Of a DNA stretch of 38,073 nucleotides, positions 24,601 to 32,362 are shown piece after piece. Each line of letters starts with the position of its first letter. The first letter of the stretch is position 1. The stretch comes from Armatimonadota bacterium. Lineage in GTDB: Bacteria > Bacteroidota > Ignavibacteria > OLB7. A program made the translations under genes and the position numbers. The stretch is from NCBI GenBank assembly GCA_020850315.1, contig JADZEY010000122.1:1-38073 (forward strand), read 5' to 3'. A model generated the notes under the pieces. That model was not told where the DNA came from, did no database searches, and was given only the letters and a program-made list of their open reading frames with translations.

Positions 24601-26852
24601 GTGGCGGGGCCTCCATCGCCACCAAATCCGCCAACGCCTCCGTCGGCGGTTCCCGCAAAAATTATTGCTTCCCCTGTGGTAAGGTTCACACGGCGGACAA
24701 TGTTTCCGGCGGTCTCCACCACAAACAGGTGATCGCCTTGCAATGCTAACGCCGTTGGGTTTGCCAGCCGCAGGCTTCGCGCAGCGGTGGAATCCCCGGG
24801 AAGCATCGGGCCAGCAACCGTGGTGATGATGCGTGTCTGCATATCAACCGCCCGCACGCGATCAATTCCGTCCGAGCCGAACAGCGTGGGGCGTAGCCCC
24901 GGCCCAATGTTCCCCAAAACCAGATTCTGCGGCGATCCGAAGGTTGCTTGTAGCGCATTGCCGCCATCGCCGCCGTTCCCCGGCTGGCCGTTTCCGGCAA
25001 GGCTGGTGATTACTCCGTTGCGGCGGTCAATTGTTCGGATCCGGTGGTTCCCGGCATCGGCAATGTAGATGCTTTTTGCATCGGCAATCGCATGGTTCGG
25101 ATTGCGAAGCTGCGCAAGGGTGGCCAATCCGCCGTCGCCGCCGTATCCCGATTGCGTGGTTCCGGCAATGGTGGTAATCACTCCGGTTGGAAGGTGTACC
25201 TGCCGGATTTTGTGCGTCCCTTCTTCGGTAATCAGCATGATGCTATCGGCAATGGAAAGCCCAACCGGCCCCAAAATTTTGCTCTGCAGCGCGGCAATGC
25301 CATCGCCGCCGTTCCCCCCGCCAGCCACTGTTGTGATAATCGAACGCGAGTTGGGAATGGTGGAGACACGAACGCGATACGCGCCAACGGTTGGTGGTTT
25401 CCAGAGGTAGGAGTAGCCTTGCACTGAGGTGATGGTTCGCCAGATGCTGTCGGCTCCGCAATATTCCAACTTCACCGGTGTTCCCGCCGGAACGCCGGAC
25501 CAAAGGATCAGCACCGAATCGCACGGGGTGAACGATTCGCCGCCGGTGGGGCTCAGCAGCCGAAGCTCACCCGTTGGTTGCGGCGTTGCGGTTCCCCCCA
25601 CAACAACCACTGGCAAGCTTGGGCAAGGGAGCGTGGCAAATGTCACAGTTCCGGTGTCGGCGGCGGCGGCGTTGGTTGGCGCGTAGCTGATGCTGACCGT
25701 TCGGCTGCTATCGGGAGGCAAGGCAAATGGCGGGGGCGCGCCCCCCCAATCGGTGACGCTGAATGGTTTTCCGGGAAGGGTCTGGGCGGCGGTAATCATC
25801 ACCGTGTCGTGGCGGGCAGTGATGCGAATGGAAAGCTGGCGTTGCCCGCTTGGTGGAACGGTTCCGAACCAGAGTGAGTTGTTGCTGATCTCAAGCAAGC
25901 CATGTTGGACGGCGGGGGCAAGGTAGTTGCGGCGCTGTTGCAGCTTCAGCGGAAGCAGTTTCATCACAAGGTCACGCTGGTGCTGAATTGCACCGCAGCC
26001 AATGGGGCTAACCCACTGAATCGTGCAGGGGCGATATCCATGCACGGCCAACGCAACCCCACGCATTGCCCCCTTCGACTCTTCTTCGCTGGCGATCATC
26101 TCGAACCACTCCCCTCCGGTTTGCTCAACAATTCGGCGCATTTCAAACGGGATTTTTGCCCGGATGATAGCGGCGTACACCTCAATCTTCCGTGCCTTTG
26201 CCAGCGTGATGATGGAGTCGGCATCAGACTTCCGAATGCTGGATCCATCGGTGACAACCACAATCATTTTGCGGGTGGTTGCGGGCGTTGTTCCGAATGA
26301 TGCGATTGCCCCGGCGGCATCGTCCAACAACGCGTTTGCGGTGTTGGTTCCGCCGGTGTTGAACAGCGATCCCAACGTGGTAGTGATCGGTTCGGCAGTG
26401 CTGATGAAACCGGTCTCGGTGGCAGGGTTGTTGTGGTAGGAGGTCAGCCCAATGGTGTTCCCGGTGGAGAAATCGAAGCTGTTGGCGAAGTCAATCAGCC
26501 CGGCAATGGCCAATGTCAGTTTCCCATTCCCCATGGATCCGCTGCGGTCGGCAAGCAACCGAATAGCAGTTTTTTGCGGCGGAACTTGTGGCGGGCAGCT
26601 GGGGTCCAGCACCGTTGCAACCGGCGCGCCGTTCTCGGTGATCTCAAAATCCTGCGGGGTAAGCCCCGATAGCAAGTTCCCGTTGTTATCCAGCGCAACA
26701 AACCGCGCAGTAACAAGGGGGAACGCGGTGATATCAATATCGAACAGGTCTATCCGTTGTGCGGTGGCCGGTTGTGGCAGCAAGGCCAGCAACCAGCTAA
26801 TCAATCCGCACAACAACGGCATCAGGTTCCGAACGTTGGGAGCTGTGAGCAT
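21687..26852 (-). CDS. Giant secreted VWA-NHL-ASH-cohesin-like protein, paralogue C
   Basis: The ATG at 26852 gives 1,721 residues; the open frame reaches to 26903, but this start gives a normal signal peptide (PLLCGLISWLLALLPQPATAQ) and a length equal to paralogue B. By domain, in open-frame numbering minus 17: beta-sandwich to about 90; VWA domain about 95-273 with complete MIDAS (D-R-S-G-S, T in GGT, TDG); an Ig-like region; an NHL-type propeller about 504-845 with repeated ITTVAG and NHRIR/NNRIRRVDL; about six ASH/choice-of-anchor-D sandwiches to 1,488; a cohesin-like module about 1,495-1,633; and a T9SS type A-like domain (PQPARDQ to LPSGTYQLVM, ending VVVVR). It is probably a surface or secreted adhesin. 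Function is inferred from domains only. Confidence 0.85.
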   Translation of the reverse strand: MLTAPNVRNLMPLLCGLISWLLALLPQPATAQRIDLFDIDITAFPLVTARFVALDNNGNLLSGLTPQDFEITENGAPVATVLDPSCPPQVPPQKTAIRLLADRSGSMGNGKLTLAIAGLIDFANSFDFSTGNTIGLTSYHNNPATETGFISTAEPITTTLGSLFNTGGTNTANALLDDAAGAIASFGTTPATTRKMIVVVTDGSSIRKSDADSIITLAKARKIEVYAAIIRAKIPFEMRRIVEQTGGEWFEMIASEEESKGAMRGVALAVHGYRPCTIQWVSPIGCGAIQHQRDLVMKLLPLKLQQRRNYLAPAVQHGLLEISNNSLWFGTVPPSGQRQLSIRITARHDTVMITAAQTLPGKPFSVTDWGGAPPPFALPPDSSRTVSISYAPTNAAAADTGTVTFATLPCPSLPVVVVGGTATPQPTGELRLLSPTGGESFTPCDSVLILWSGVPAGTPVKLEYCGADSIWRTITSVQGYSYLWKPPTVGAYRVRVSTIPNSRSIITTVAGGGNGGDGIAALQSKILGPVGLSIADSIMLITEEGTHKIRQVHLPTGVITTIAGTTQSGYGGDGGLATLAQLRNPNHAIADAKSIYIADAGNHRIRTIDRRNGVITSLAGNGQPGNGGDGGNALQATFGSPQNLVLGNIGPGLRPTLFGSDGIDRVRAVDMQTRIITTVAGPMLPGDSTAARSLRLANPTALALQGDHLFVVETAGNIVRRVNLTTGEAIIFAGTADGGVGGFGGDGGPATAARLDHPSGIAVAGRFAYITDVGNNRIRRVDLQTGIITTIAGNGTPGFSGDNGGPVSAQMNYPTSPVVRDNRLYFCDRNNHRVRAIDLPIEQLRDSSRSYFHVAPQPIALLEGSTGSVGTVIVNQFGQTDFPNALHNPGAQILRVDSVWAIGPDAAMLSVVQSGLPRNLAPGEYLPLQLRFGPTRSDTIRARLVVAGSCGARDTASIFGVGIQPCQFTHHSVIDMGNQPDGTTRFDTTITQSICNTGADTLRGQAELIPSDGPFQLASGGGDFQLAPGECLTLLIRYFPQPGQASSAELRFTLPAWCGTASTIITGRSGAIPTLGTIAPITFPTIACTATPHDTVVQLRNAGAMGLTITAIDLVGNNEGFQLVSVPTAGGLVTVLPGDSVQVVVRLAPATFGAKSATLRVVSNDPTSPADILLSGQRDSIMLSPQAPSIIFRAGAAPVDTFVTLWNRGTIPVTVQDGVISGNDGSWFKLLAGQLPRSIAPGDSVQLHVRLLVAPFNTTFSAAIAFAYQPNCGGAAIVALAAAGNQPIAAITPPTFDTLWCAADTQRVAAMEIANNGGAELVIDAANITNDPEGNFRFEEPLPLRIPVGEKRSGVVRFWPGSVGIKQATLILSSNAPNSPDTVRLHANRQFISFVLLDSIVAAGNRPTNTPSDVAIRAVNTGTTAISWDIPVTAGEFQITSAVPPNPLPGQTSLLNVRFLPTTAGQFSQKLTLAEGRCGVVATIHASGESGERTTTTVSLPETSAYVGQAVRIPIVMAIADRTAFDRIAPDTFRTSISFSTALLRFDSLVAGAVIQKTIDPRTGDATVELVGRLADATSDTLATLLCTAMFGDRKTTPIRFNWFTWNAWNVAADTVNGNFTMLGNCWDAGLRFVAQPRLVKIAPQPARDQVQAQIVAADWATVRFRFVAHDGSIHARTAPQVIAAGTHYLQIPIGDLPSGTYQLVMESDYGWSATPVVVVR

Positions 26853-26903
26853 GAATGCTGTTGGGAGAGAAGAATGTAGGAGAGAGAAAAACCGGTTGCT
26901 CAT

Positions 26904-27093
26904 CTATAAGCTACCGAGCAGAATGCTTGCACGATGTCGGGGGGGCTACGACCTCTCTTCTTTCCTATCTCTGTGTCTTCTGTGTCTCTGTGGTTTTTCC
27001 TTCCTTCCAGCGAAGAAGAGAATGAACCACAGAGGCACAGAGAACACAGAGGGAAGAGAGAGAGTATTGCGGAGGGTACGCATTCTCCATCTA
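26904..27093. other. Gap between paralogues B and C with CACAGAG inverted repeat
   Basis: The 190-base gap contains two arms related to the widespread AACCACAGAGrCACAGAG-type repeat. The first (about 26969-26996) is inverted with respect to the second (about 27024-27052). The arms differ at a few positions and are separated by about 27 bases, so a long stem of about 28 bp is possible. No gene is supported here; open frames with NHRxTENTEG-like strings are translations of the repeat. Confidence 0.75.
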
Positions 27094-30000
27094 TCACCGC
27101 GCCACCACTACCGGCACTGCCGACCAGCCGTAGTCGGTTTCCATCAGCAACTGGTATGCGCCGCTGGGCAGGCTGCTTACCGGAAGAACCAAGCGGTGAG
27201 TTCCTGCAGAAAGAACCTGTGGCTTGGCTTGTTGTTGGATAGTGCCATCGGAGGCAACCAGATGGAACCGAACGGTGGCCCAGTCGGCAGCCTCAATCTC
27301 TATCATCAGTTGGTCGCGTGCGGGCTGCGGGACAATTTTCACCAGGCGCGGTTGCGCCACAAACCGCAGGCCAGCTTCCCAGCAATCCCCCAGGATCGCA
27401 AACGCCCCGTTGATGGTGTCGGCAGCAACGTTCGGCTTGTTCCAAGCAAACGATTGGAAGGTGAGGGGAGTAATCTTCCGGTCGCCGAGCAGTGCGGTAG
27501 CAAGAATGGTGGCAAGGGTGTCGGTGTTGCGGTAGCTTCCGGCGATGGTGAGGGTGATATCGCCAGTGGCATTGTTGCGGGTTTGGTTCAGCAACTGCGC
27601 CCCGATGACGGAATCGCACCGGAGGATAGCGTTGCTGAAGGAGATGGTGGTTGCAAAGGAATCGGGCGCAATGGCATGGAAAGCGGCAGGGTCGTCAATC
27701 TTTACGGTGATGGGAAGCAGGACTTGCTGGCCAACATACGCCGACGCAACCGGAAGCATCACTGTGGTGGATGTTGGCGCAGCGGCCTCACCCTCCATTT
27801 GTAGCGTTGCTGCCACACCGCATTGCTCCTCAACCAGCCGTGGCCCCCCCGCAAACGTTCCGCTACTGGTTGGGTGGAACCGGACGGCAACGATTGCCGA
27901 CTGCCCGGGCAGCAGCGGGTTTGGCGTTGCCGAAAGAATGGTGAACGGCCCATCGCTCTGCGGAAGTTGCCAGCGGATCACCGATGTTCCGGTGTTCGTG
28001 ACGGCGATGGTTGTGTCAATCGCCACGTTCGGTTGCCGCTGCCCGAACTTCAACTGGTTGGTGGCTGGTTGGAACTGAATCTGCTGCTTCCGTCCGCTCA
28101 AGCTGATCTCCATCGTGCTGTCGGTGCTGTTGTTCGGCAGCCGCAGCCGTGCGTTCCAGCTGCCGGGGCCCGGCGGATGGAAGGTGATGGCCAGTATCTG
28201 CTGCCCGCCGGGGGGTATCTCAATCGGGAATTGCTGGCTGATACTGAACGCTCCGTCGGGATCATCCAACAACTGATGCGAGCGGATGAGCAGCGTGGCT
28301 CCGCCATTGTTCCGCAGCGTGATGCTTCCCACCGTTGCCGAATCACCGTTGCAAACAAGCTCCCGAAACAACGGTGTTGTTGCTGATAGCTGGGGAAGGC
28401 TTCCGCTTGCGGAAAGCTGGATGGAGAGCGGTGGCTGGCCGCAGTCGGGAGCGTAGCGCACGGCCACCGCAGCGCGGTAGGTGGTGTCGGCAGGGAATTG
28501 CAGCAATCGCACAGTAAGCTGCGCTGTCCCCCCGGGAAGAATCGCCCGGGGCGACTGCCCAGATTGAAGGGCAAACATACTGCTGTCGCGTCCGGTGATG
28601 GTGGCTTCGGCCAGCGTCACGGCAACGGTTCCGCTGTTTTGCAGAACAAGCACGGTGTCCTTCGGAACTGATTGATCGGTAGTTGGGAAGGTGATGGAGT
28701 TCACGTTGCTGGCAACACCAACCGCTGCGCGAACGCCATGCAGTTGGATGCTATCGGGGCTGGTGGGGGCATCGGATAGCACCTGCAACGTAGCTGAATC
28801 GCTTCCGGCCCCTGCGGGCTGGTAGCGAACCTGAACAGGGTACACCTCACCCGGCTTCAACAACATTGGTGTGGCTACCGAAGGGCTTTGCGAGCGGAGT
28901 TGGAACTGGCTTCCGCCAAGCAGCTGCAACCCGGTGATGGCCAGGGGAAGCGTCCCGGTGTTTCGCAGCTGGATGGTGGTGTCGCGCGGGTCGCCATCGC
29001 AAAGCAGCGTTCCAAATCCCACACTGCTCACGGCCGAAAGTTGCTGCAACGCAAAGCCGTTTCCAACCAGTACTGTTCGCGCTTGGCCGCAGTAGCTGGG
29101 GACCCCGTACAAAAGCTCGGCCATCACTGCCCCCTGTTCTGTTGGGGCGTAGCGGATGGTGATTGCGTGACATTGGCCTGGATCCAGCACAAAACTCCCT
29201 CCACCGGAAACGATGCTGAACCCGTTCCCTTCGGGGAACATCTGGATGTTCCCTTGCAGCGGCGCGTTTCCGTTGTTGCAGATGCTGGATTCAATCACGG
29301 TGTCCATCGGGGCAATCCCGGTTTGGCGGTCTGGGAACTCTAGAATTTGGATGGCCGCAAACCCGCACGGTTCAGCACCGGTTCCCCGAAGCTGGATAGT
29401 GTCAGCCGCGCCGCACGTTCCGGCGATTACCAGAGTTGCGTTTAGCGGACCAACCCGTTGCGGCACAAAGCTGATGGAAAGGGGAAGGCATTGCTGTGGG
29501 GGGATTGCATTGCCAGTTGGTGGGGTGATAATGTTGAACGAAAGGCGGTCGGGGCCGCTAATGGTTGCCGATGTGACGCTGACCGAAAGCGCGCCCGGAT
29601 TGCAGAGCGCGCCAGCAATGGTGGTGTCGTGCCGAAGCCCGCTGGCCCACGTGCCAAGTTGCAGCGTGCGGTTGTTGGTTCCCGGAAGAATCGCCAGCCG
29701 TAGCCGTTCAACGGTGAAGGCTTGCGAGGAATCGGACTGGGCATCAATCGCAAGATCAATCACCCGAATGCGGTGGTTGTTGACATCGCAGAAATAGAGG
29801 CGGTTCCCCACAATAAGCGGGCTGGTTGGAAGGTTCAGTTCGGCAAGCAGTGGCGAGCGGTCGTCGCCGCCGAATCCTGCGGTTCCGGTTCCGGCAATGG
29901 TGGTGATCGTCCCCGTCACCATATCAACACGGCGGATGCGGTGGTTGAACCCATCGGTGATGTAGGCATATCGCCCACTGACGGCAACCCCCGTTGGGTG

Positions 30001-32259
30001 ATAGAGTTGCGCCGATGTGGCCGGCCCTCCATCGCCGCTGAAACCAGGCGATCCGATCTTCCCATCGAAGGTCCCAGCCACGTGGGAAATTTTGCCAGTG
30101 CGCAGGTCAATCCGCCGGATGATATGGCCGTAGTATTCGGCAACGTACAGTTGCTGCCCCTCAAGATCAAGCCCCATTGGGGCAAGCAATCGGGTGCTTC
30201 GTGCCGATAGTGAGTCCCCTTGCTCAACCAGTCCAGCAACGGTGGTGATGATCCCGGTTGCGGTGTTGACCGCACGGATGGATTGGCTCCCATCGCTAAA
30301 AAACAGGATAGGTTCCGGCGATGTTCCCCACAGCCCAACGGCCATTGCTTCCGGGGTGGTCAGCCGGGCAGCAATCGCTTTCCCTTCGTCGCCGGTGCGG
30401 CCTGGTGTTCCGGTTCCGGCAATCGTCCGGATGATCCCTGTTCCCGATTCAATCAATCGAATCCGGCTGTTCCCGTTGTCGGCAATAAAGATGTTTTGCC
30501 CAATTGCCAGCGCGTACCGGGGGTAGTTCAATGTGGCCGCAAGCGCTTGCCCTGCATCCCCGGAAAATCCTCGCGTTCCCTTCCCCGCAACGATTGTGCT
30601 GAACCCCGTTTGCAGGTTAATCTTCCGAATCTGATTCCCCCCAGCTTCAGCCACAAACAGCAGGCTGTCCCCTTGCAGGCTAAGGCCGTTGGGGCCGTTC
30701 AGCAGCAGCAGTTTTGCGAACGCATTCCCAACGGTCGAGCCGCCGCCGGCCACTGTGGTAATGGTTGAGCGTTCGGTGGCAACCGTGGAGACTTTCACCC
30801 GAAACTTCCCCTGCATGGGTGGCCGCCAGAAGTAGCGCAAGCCAGTGGTGGTGGTGATGTTCCGCCACACGCCATCGCTTCCCGAATAACTGATAACGAT
30901 TGGCGTTACCGGCGAAACCCCCGTCCACTCAATCAACACCGAATCGCAACCAGTAAGCACTTCGGCCCCGGTTGGGCTCACCAACTTCAATCCTTCGGTT
31001 CCAAACGCCGTGACAGGGCCGGCCAGCAGATAGAGCGGGTTGCTGGGGCAGGGGAGCGTGGCAAACGTGAGCCGGGCCGAGTGGTAGTGGCGATCCAACG
31101 GAGAGAACCGAAGCCTCAGCACGCGGCGTTGGCCCGGTTGCAACACAAACGGAGGTGGCGCGCCCCTCCAATCGGCAACGGAGAACGGCTCGCCGGCGGA
31201 GATAGTTGTTCCGGTTAGCGTGATTGAGTCGTTGACGGCGGTGATCGTCACGTTCAGGTCGCTGCTGTCGCCGGGGGGAACATCGCCAAACCAGAAGGTG
31301 GATTGCGTGAAGACCAGTTTGGCCGATAGCGTCGGTGCCGAAAGGTAGCTGGTTCCCTCGGTGAGTTGCAGTGGCCGCAACGTCACTGCCGCAGTGATTG
31401 TTTGGGCGGTGTCACCACACTCCTGCTGGCTAAGCCATTGCAACGTGCAGGGGCTGAAGCTGCGTGTCCACAGGGAGATGGTTTGCATCACTGCGGTCAT
31501 CTGGTCGTCGCTGGTGATCAGGTCGTAAAACTGGCCGCCGGTTTCTTTGCAGATGCGTTGAATTTCCAACGATGCTGGAACCCCAAGAATCACCATGTGG
31601 ATTTCCACCCGCTCGGCGTTTGCTGCGGCGATGATGGAGTCCGCTTGGTGGGGAAGCACATCCGATGGTAAGGCATCGGTGACCATCACCAACACCCGCC
31701 GTCGTGGTGATTGCAACTGGCTAAGGAGCGGTATCCCCCCAGCGATTGGGTTCAGAAATGCGTTGGTGACATTAGTTCCGCCGAAGGCTTGAATGGAGTT
31801 CACAGCGGTGCGCAGCGGTTGCGCGGTAGTCCTGAAGGGGCTGTACAGAAGGGGGTTCAGATTGAACGCCGTTAGCCCAACCGAGCCACCCGCCGCAAAC
31901 GGGTAGTTGTTGATGAACGTCGTCAGCCCCTGCTTCATCCGTCTGAGTTTATCCCCTTCCATCGAGCCGCTTCGGTCCCCCACCAGCAGAACGTTCGCCA
32001 GCGAATCATCATCAATCGGCGGGCAGTTTGTGGCGATTACTTGCTTCACAGGCCGCCCGTTCTCCAGCACCTGAAAGTTGCTGGCCGAAAGTGAAAGAAG
32101 TGGATTCCCCACAGCATCCACCGCTGTGTAGCGTGCCGATACCAACGGGTAGTTCCGGGCATCAACATCCGACAAACGGAAGTACTGCGACTGCGCGGCG
32201 GAAACGGCCGCAACCAGCAGCAGCGATGAAACAAGGAGGCGCGTAGGTAGAAATGGCAT
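27094..32259 (-). CDS. Giant secreted VWA-NHL-ASH-cohesin-like protein, paralogue B
   Basis: The ATG at 32259 gives 1,721 residues and a good signal peptide (LLVSSLLLVAAVSAAQSQ); a longer frame to 32331 would lack one. The domain order equals that of paralogue C. MIDAS D95-R-S-G-S99 and TDA replace TDG at the third metal-site position, where the Asp is kept. The NHL propeller shows ISTIVAG-like, FNHRIRRVDMVTGTITTIAG and NNHRIRVIDL units. The C-terminus has a cohesin-like module (SAYVGQQVLLPITVKIDDP to LLGDRKITPLTF), then PQPARDQ and LPSGAYQLLM, ending VVVAR. The cohesin-like segment is nearly the same as in paralogue A at DNA level. The likely order of transcription is A, B, C, with gaps of 103 and 241 bases. 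Confidence 0.86.
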   Translation of the reverse strand: MPFLPTRLLVSSLLLVAAVSAAQSQYFRLSDVDARNYPLVSARYTAVDAVGNPLLSLSASNFQVLENGRPVKQVIATNCPPIDDDSLANVLLVGDRSGSMEGDKLRRMKQGLTTFINNYPFAAGGSVGLTAFNLNPLLYSPFRTTAQPLRTAVNSIQAFGGTNVTNAFLNPIAGGIPLLSQLQSPRRRVLVMVTDALPSDVLPHQADSIIAAANAERVEIHMVILGVPASLEIQRICKETGGQFYDLITSDDQMTAVMQTISLWTRSFSPCTLQWLSQQECGDTAQTITAAVTLRPLQLTEGTSYLSAPTLSAKLVFTQSTFWFGDVPPGDSSDLNVTITAVNDSITLTGTTISAGEPFSVADWRGAPPPFVLQPGQRRVLRLRFSPLDRHYHSARLTFATLPCPSNPLYLLAGPVTAFGTEGLKLVSPTGAEVLTGCDSVLIEWTGVSPVTPIVISYSGSDGVWRNITTTTGLRYFWRPPMQGKFRVKVSTVATERSTITTVAGGGSTVGNAFAKLLLLNGPNGLSLQGDSLLFVAEAGGNQIRKINLQTGFSTIVAGKGTRGFSGDAGQALAATLNYPRYALAIGQNIFIADNGNSRIRLIESGTGIIRTIAGTGTPGRTGDEGKAIAARLTTPEAMAVGLWGTSPEPILFFSDGSQSIRAVNTATGIITTVAGLVEQGDSLSARSTRLLAPMGLDLEGQQLYVAEYYGHIIRRIDLRTGKISHVAGTFDGKIGSPGFSGDGGPATSAQLYHPTGVAVSGRYAYITDGFNHRIRRVDMVTGTITTIAGTGTAGFGGDDRSPLLAELNLPTSPLIVGNRLYFCDVNNHRIRVIDLAIDAQSDSSQAFTVERLRLAILPGTNNRTLQLGTWASGLRHDTTIAGALCNPGALSVSVTSATISGPDRLSFNIITPPTGNAIPPQQCLPLSISFVPQRVGPLNATLVIAGTCGAADTIQLRGTGAEPCGFAAIQILEFPDRQTGIAPMDTVIESSICNNGNAPLQGNIQMFPEGNGFSIVSGGGSFVLDPGQCHAITIRYAPTEQGAVMAELLYGVPSYCGQARTVLVGNGFALQQLSAVSSVGFGTLLCDGDPRDTTIQLRNTGTLPLAITGLQLLGGSQFQLRSQSPSVATPMLLKPGEVYPVQVRYQPAGAGSDSATLQVLSDAPTSPDSIQLHGVRAAVGVASNVNSITFPTTDQSVPKDTVLVLQNSGTVAVTLAEATITGRDSSMFALQSGQSPRAILPGGTAQLTVRLLQFPADTTYRAAVAVRYAPDCGQPPLSIQLSASGSLPQLSATTPLFRELVCNGDSATVGSITLRNNGGATLLIRSHQLLDDPDGAFSISQQFPIEIPPGGQQILAITFHPPGPGSWNARLRLPNNSTDSTMEISLSGRKQQIQFQPATNQLKFGQRQPNVAIDTTIAVTNTGTSVIRWQLPQSDGPFTILSATPNPLLPGQSAIVAVRFHPTSSGTFAGGPRLVEEQCGVAATLQMEGEAAAPTSTTVMLPVASAYVGQQVLLPITVKIDDPAAFHAIAPDSFATTISFSNAILRCDSVIGAQLLNQTRNNATGDITLTIAGSYRNTDTLATILATALLGDRKITPLTFQSFAWNKPNVAADTINGAFAILGDCWEAGLRFVAQPRLVKIVPQPARDQLMIEIEAADWATVRFHLVASDGTIQQQAKPQVLSAGTHRLVLPVSSLPSGAYQLLMETDYGWSAVPVVVAR
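27589..27762 (-). repeat. Near-identical segment shared by paralogues B and A (B copy)
   Basis: This segment of about 174 bases in the cohesin-like module agrees with 32859-33031 at about 95 percent of positions by eye, including silent codon positions. Other parts of the same two genes are much less similar. This pattern fits recent gene conversion. Confidence 0.75.
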
Positions 32260-32288
32260 ATCCGAACCCCAAGAACCTGTGAAGAATT

Positions 32289-32349
32289 TGCGGATGCAAC
32301 GGAAAAAACTGCGGATGCAAAACGTGGGCATTGGCCTGCAATCGCAGGC
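32289..32349. repeat. Short direct repeats and small hairpin between paralogues A and B
   Basis: TGCGGATGCAA occurs at 32289-32299 and 32310-32320. GCCTGC-AATC-GCAGGC (about 32334-32349) can form a 6-bp stem just downstream of the paralogue A stop. No T tract follows, so it is a weak terminator candidate. The promoter of paralogue B could also lie in this 103-base gap, but none was recognised. Confidence 0.4.
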
Positions 32350-32362
32350 ATCGGCAACGGCC

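Noticed and set aside
26966-27060. Protein-coding potential of NHRGTENTEG-like strings
   Set aside because: These strings are well-known spurious translations of a widespread intergenic DNA repeat.
26452-27804. 450-codon plus-strand frame spanning paralogue C start, the gap and paralogue B end
   Set aside because: It runs through two minus-strand genes and the CACAGAG repeat, and its product has no domain or signal.
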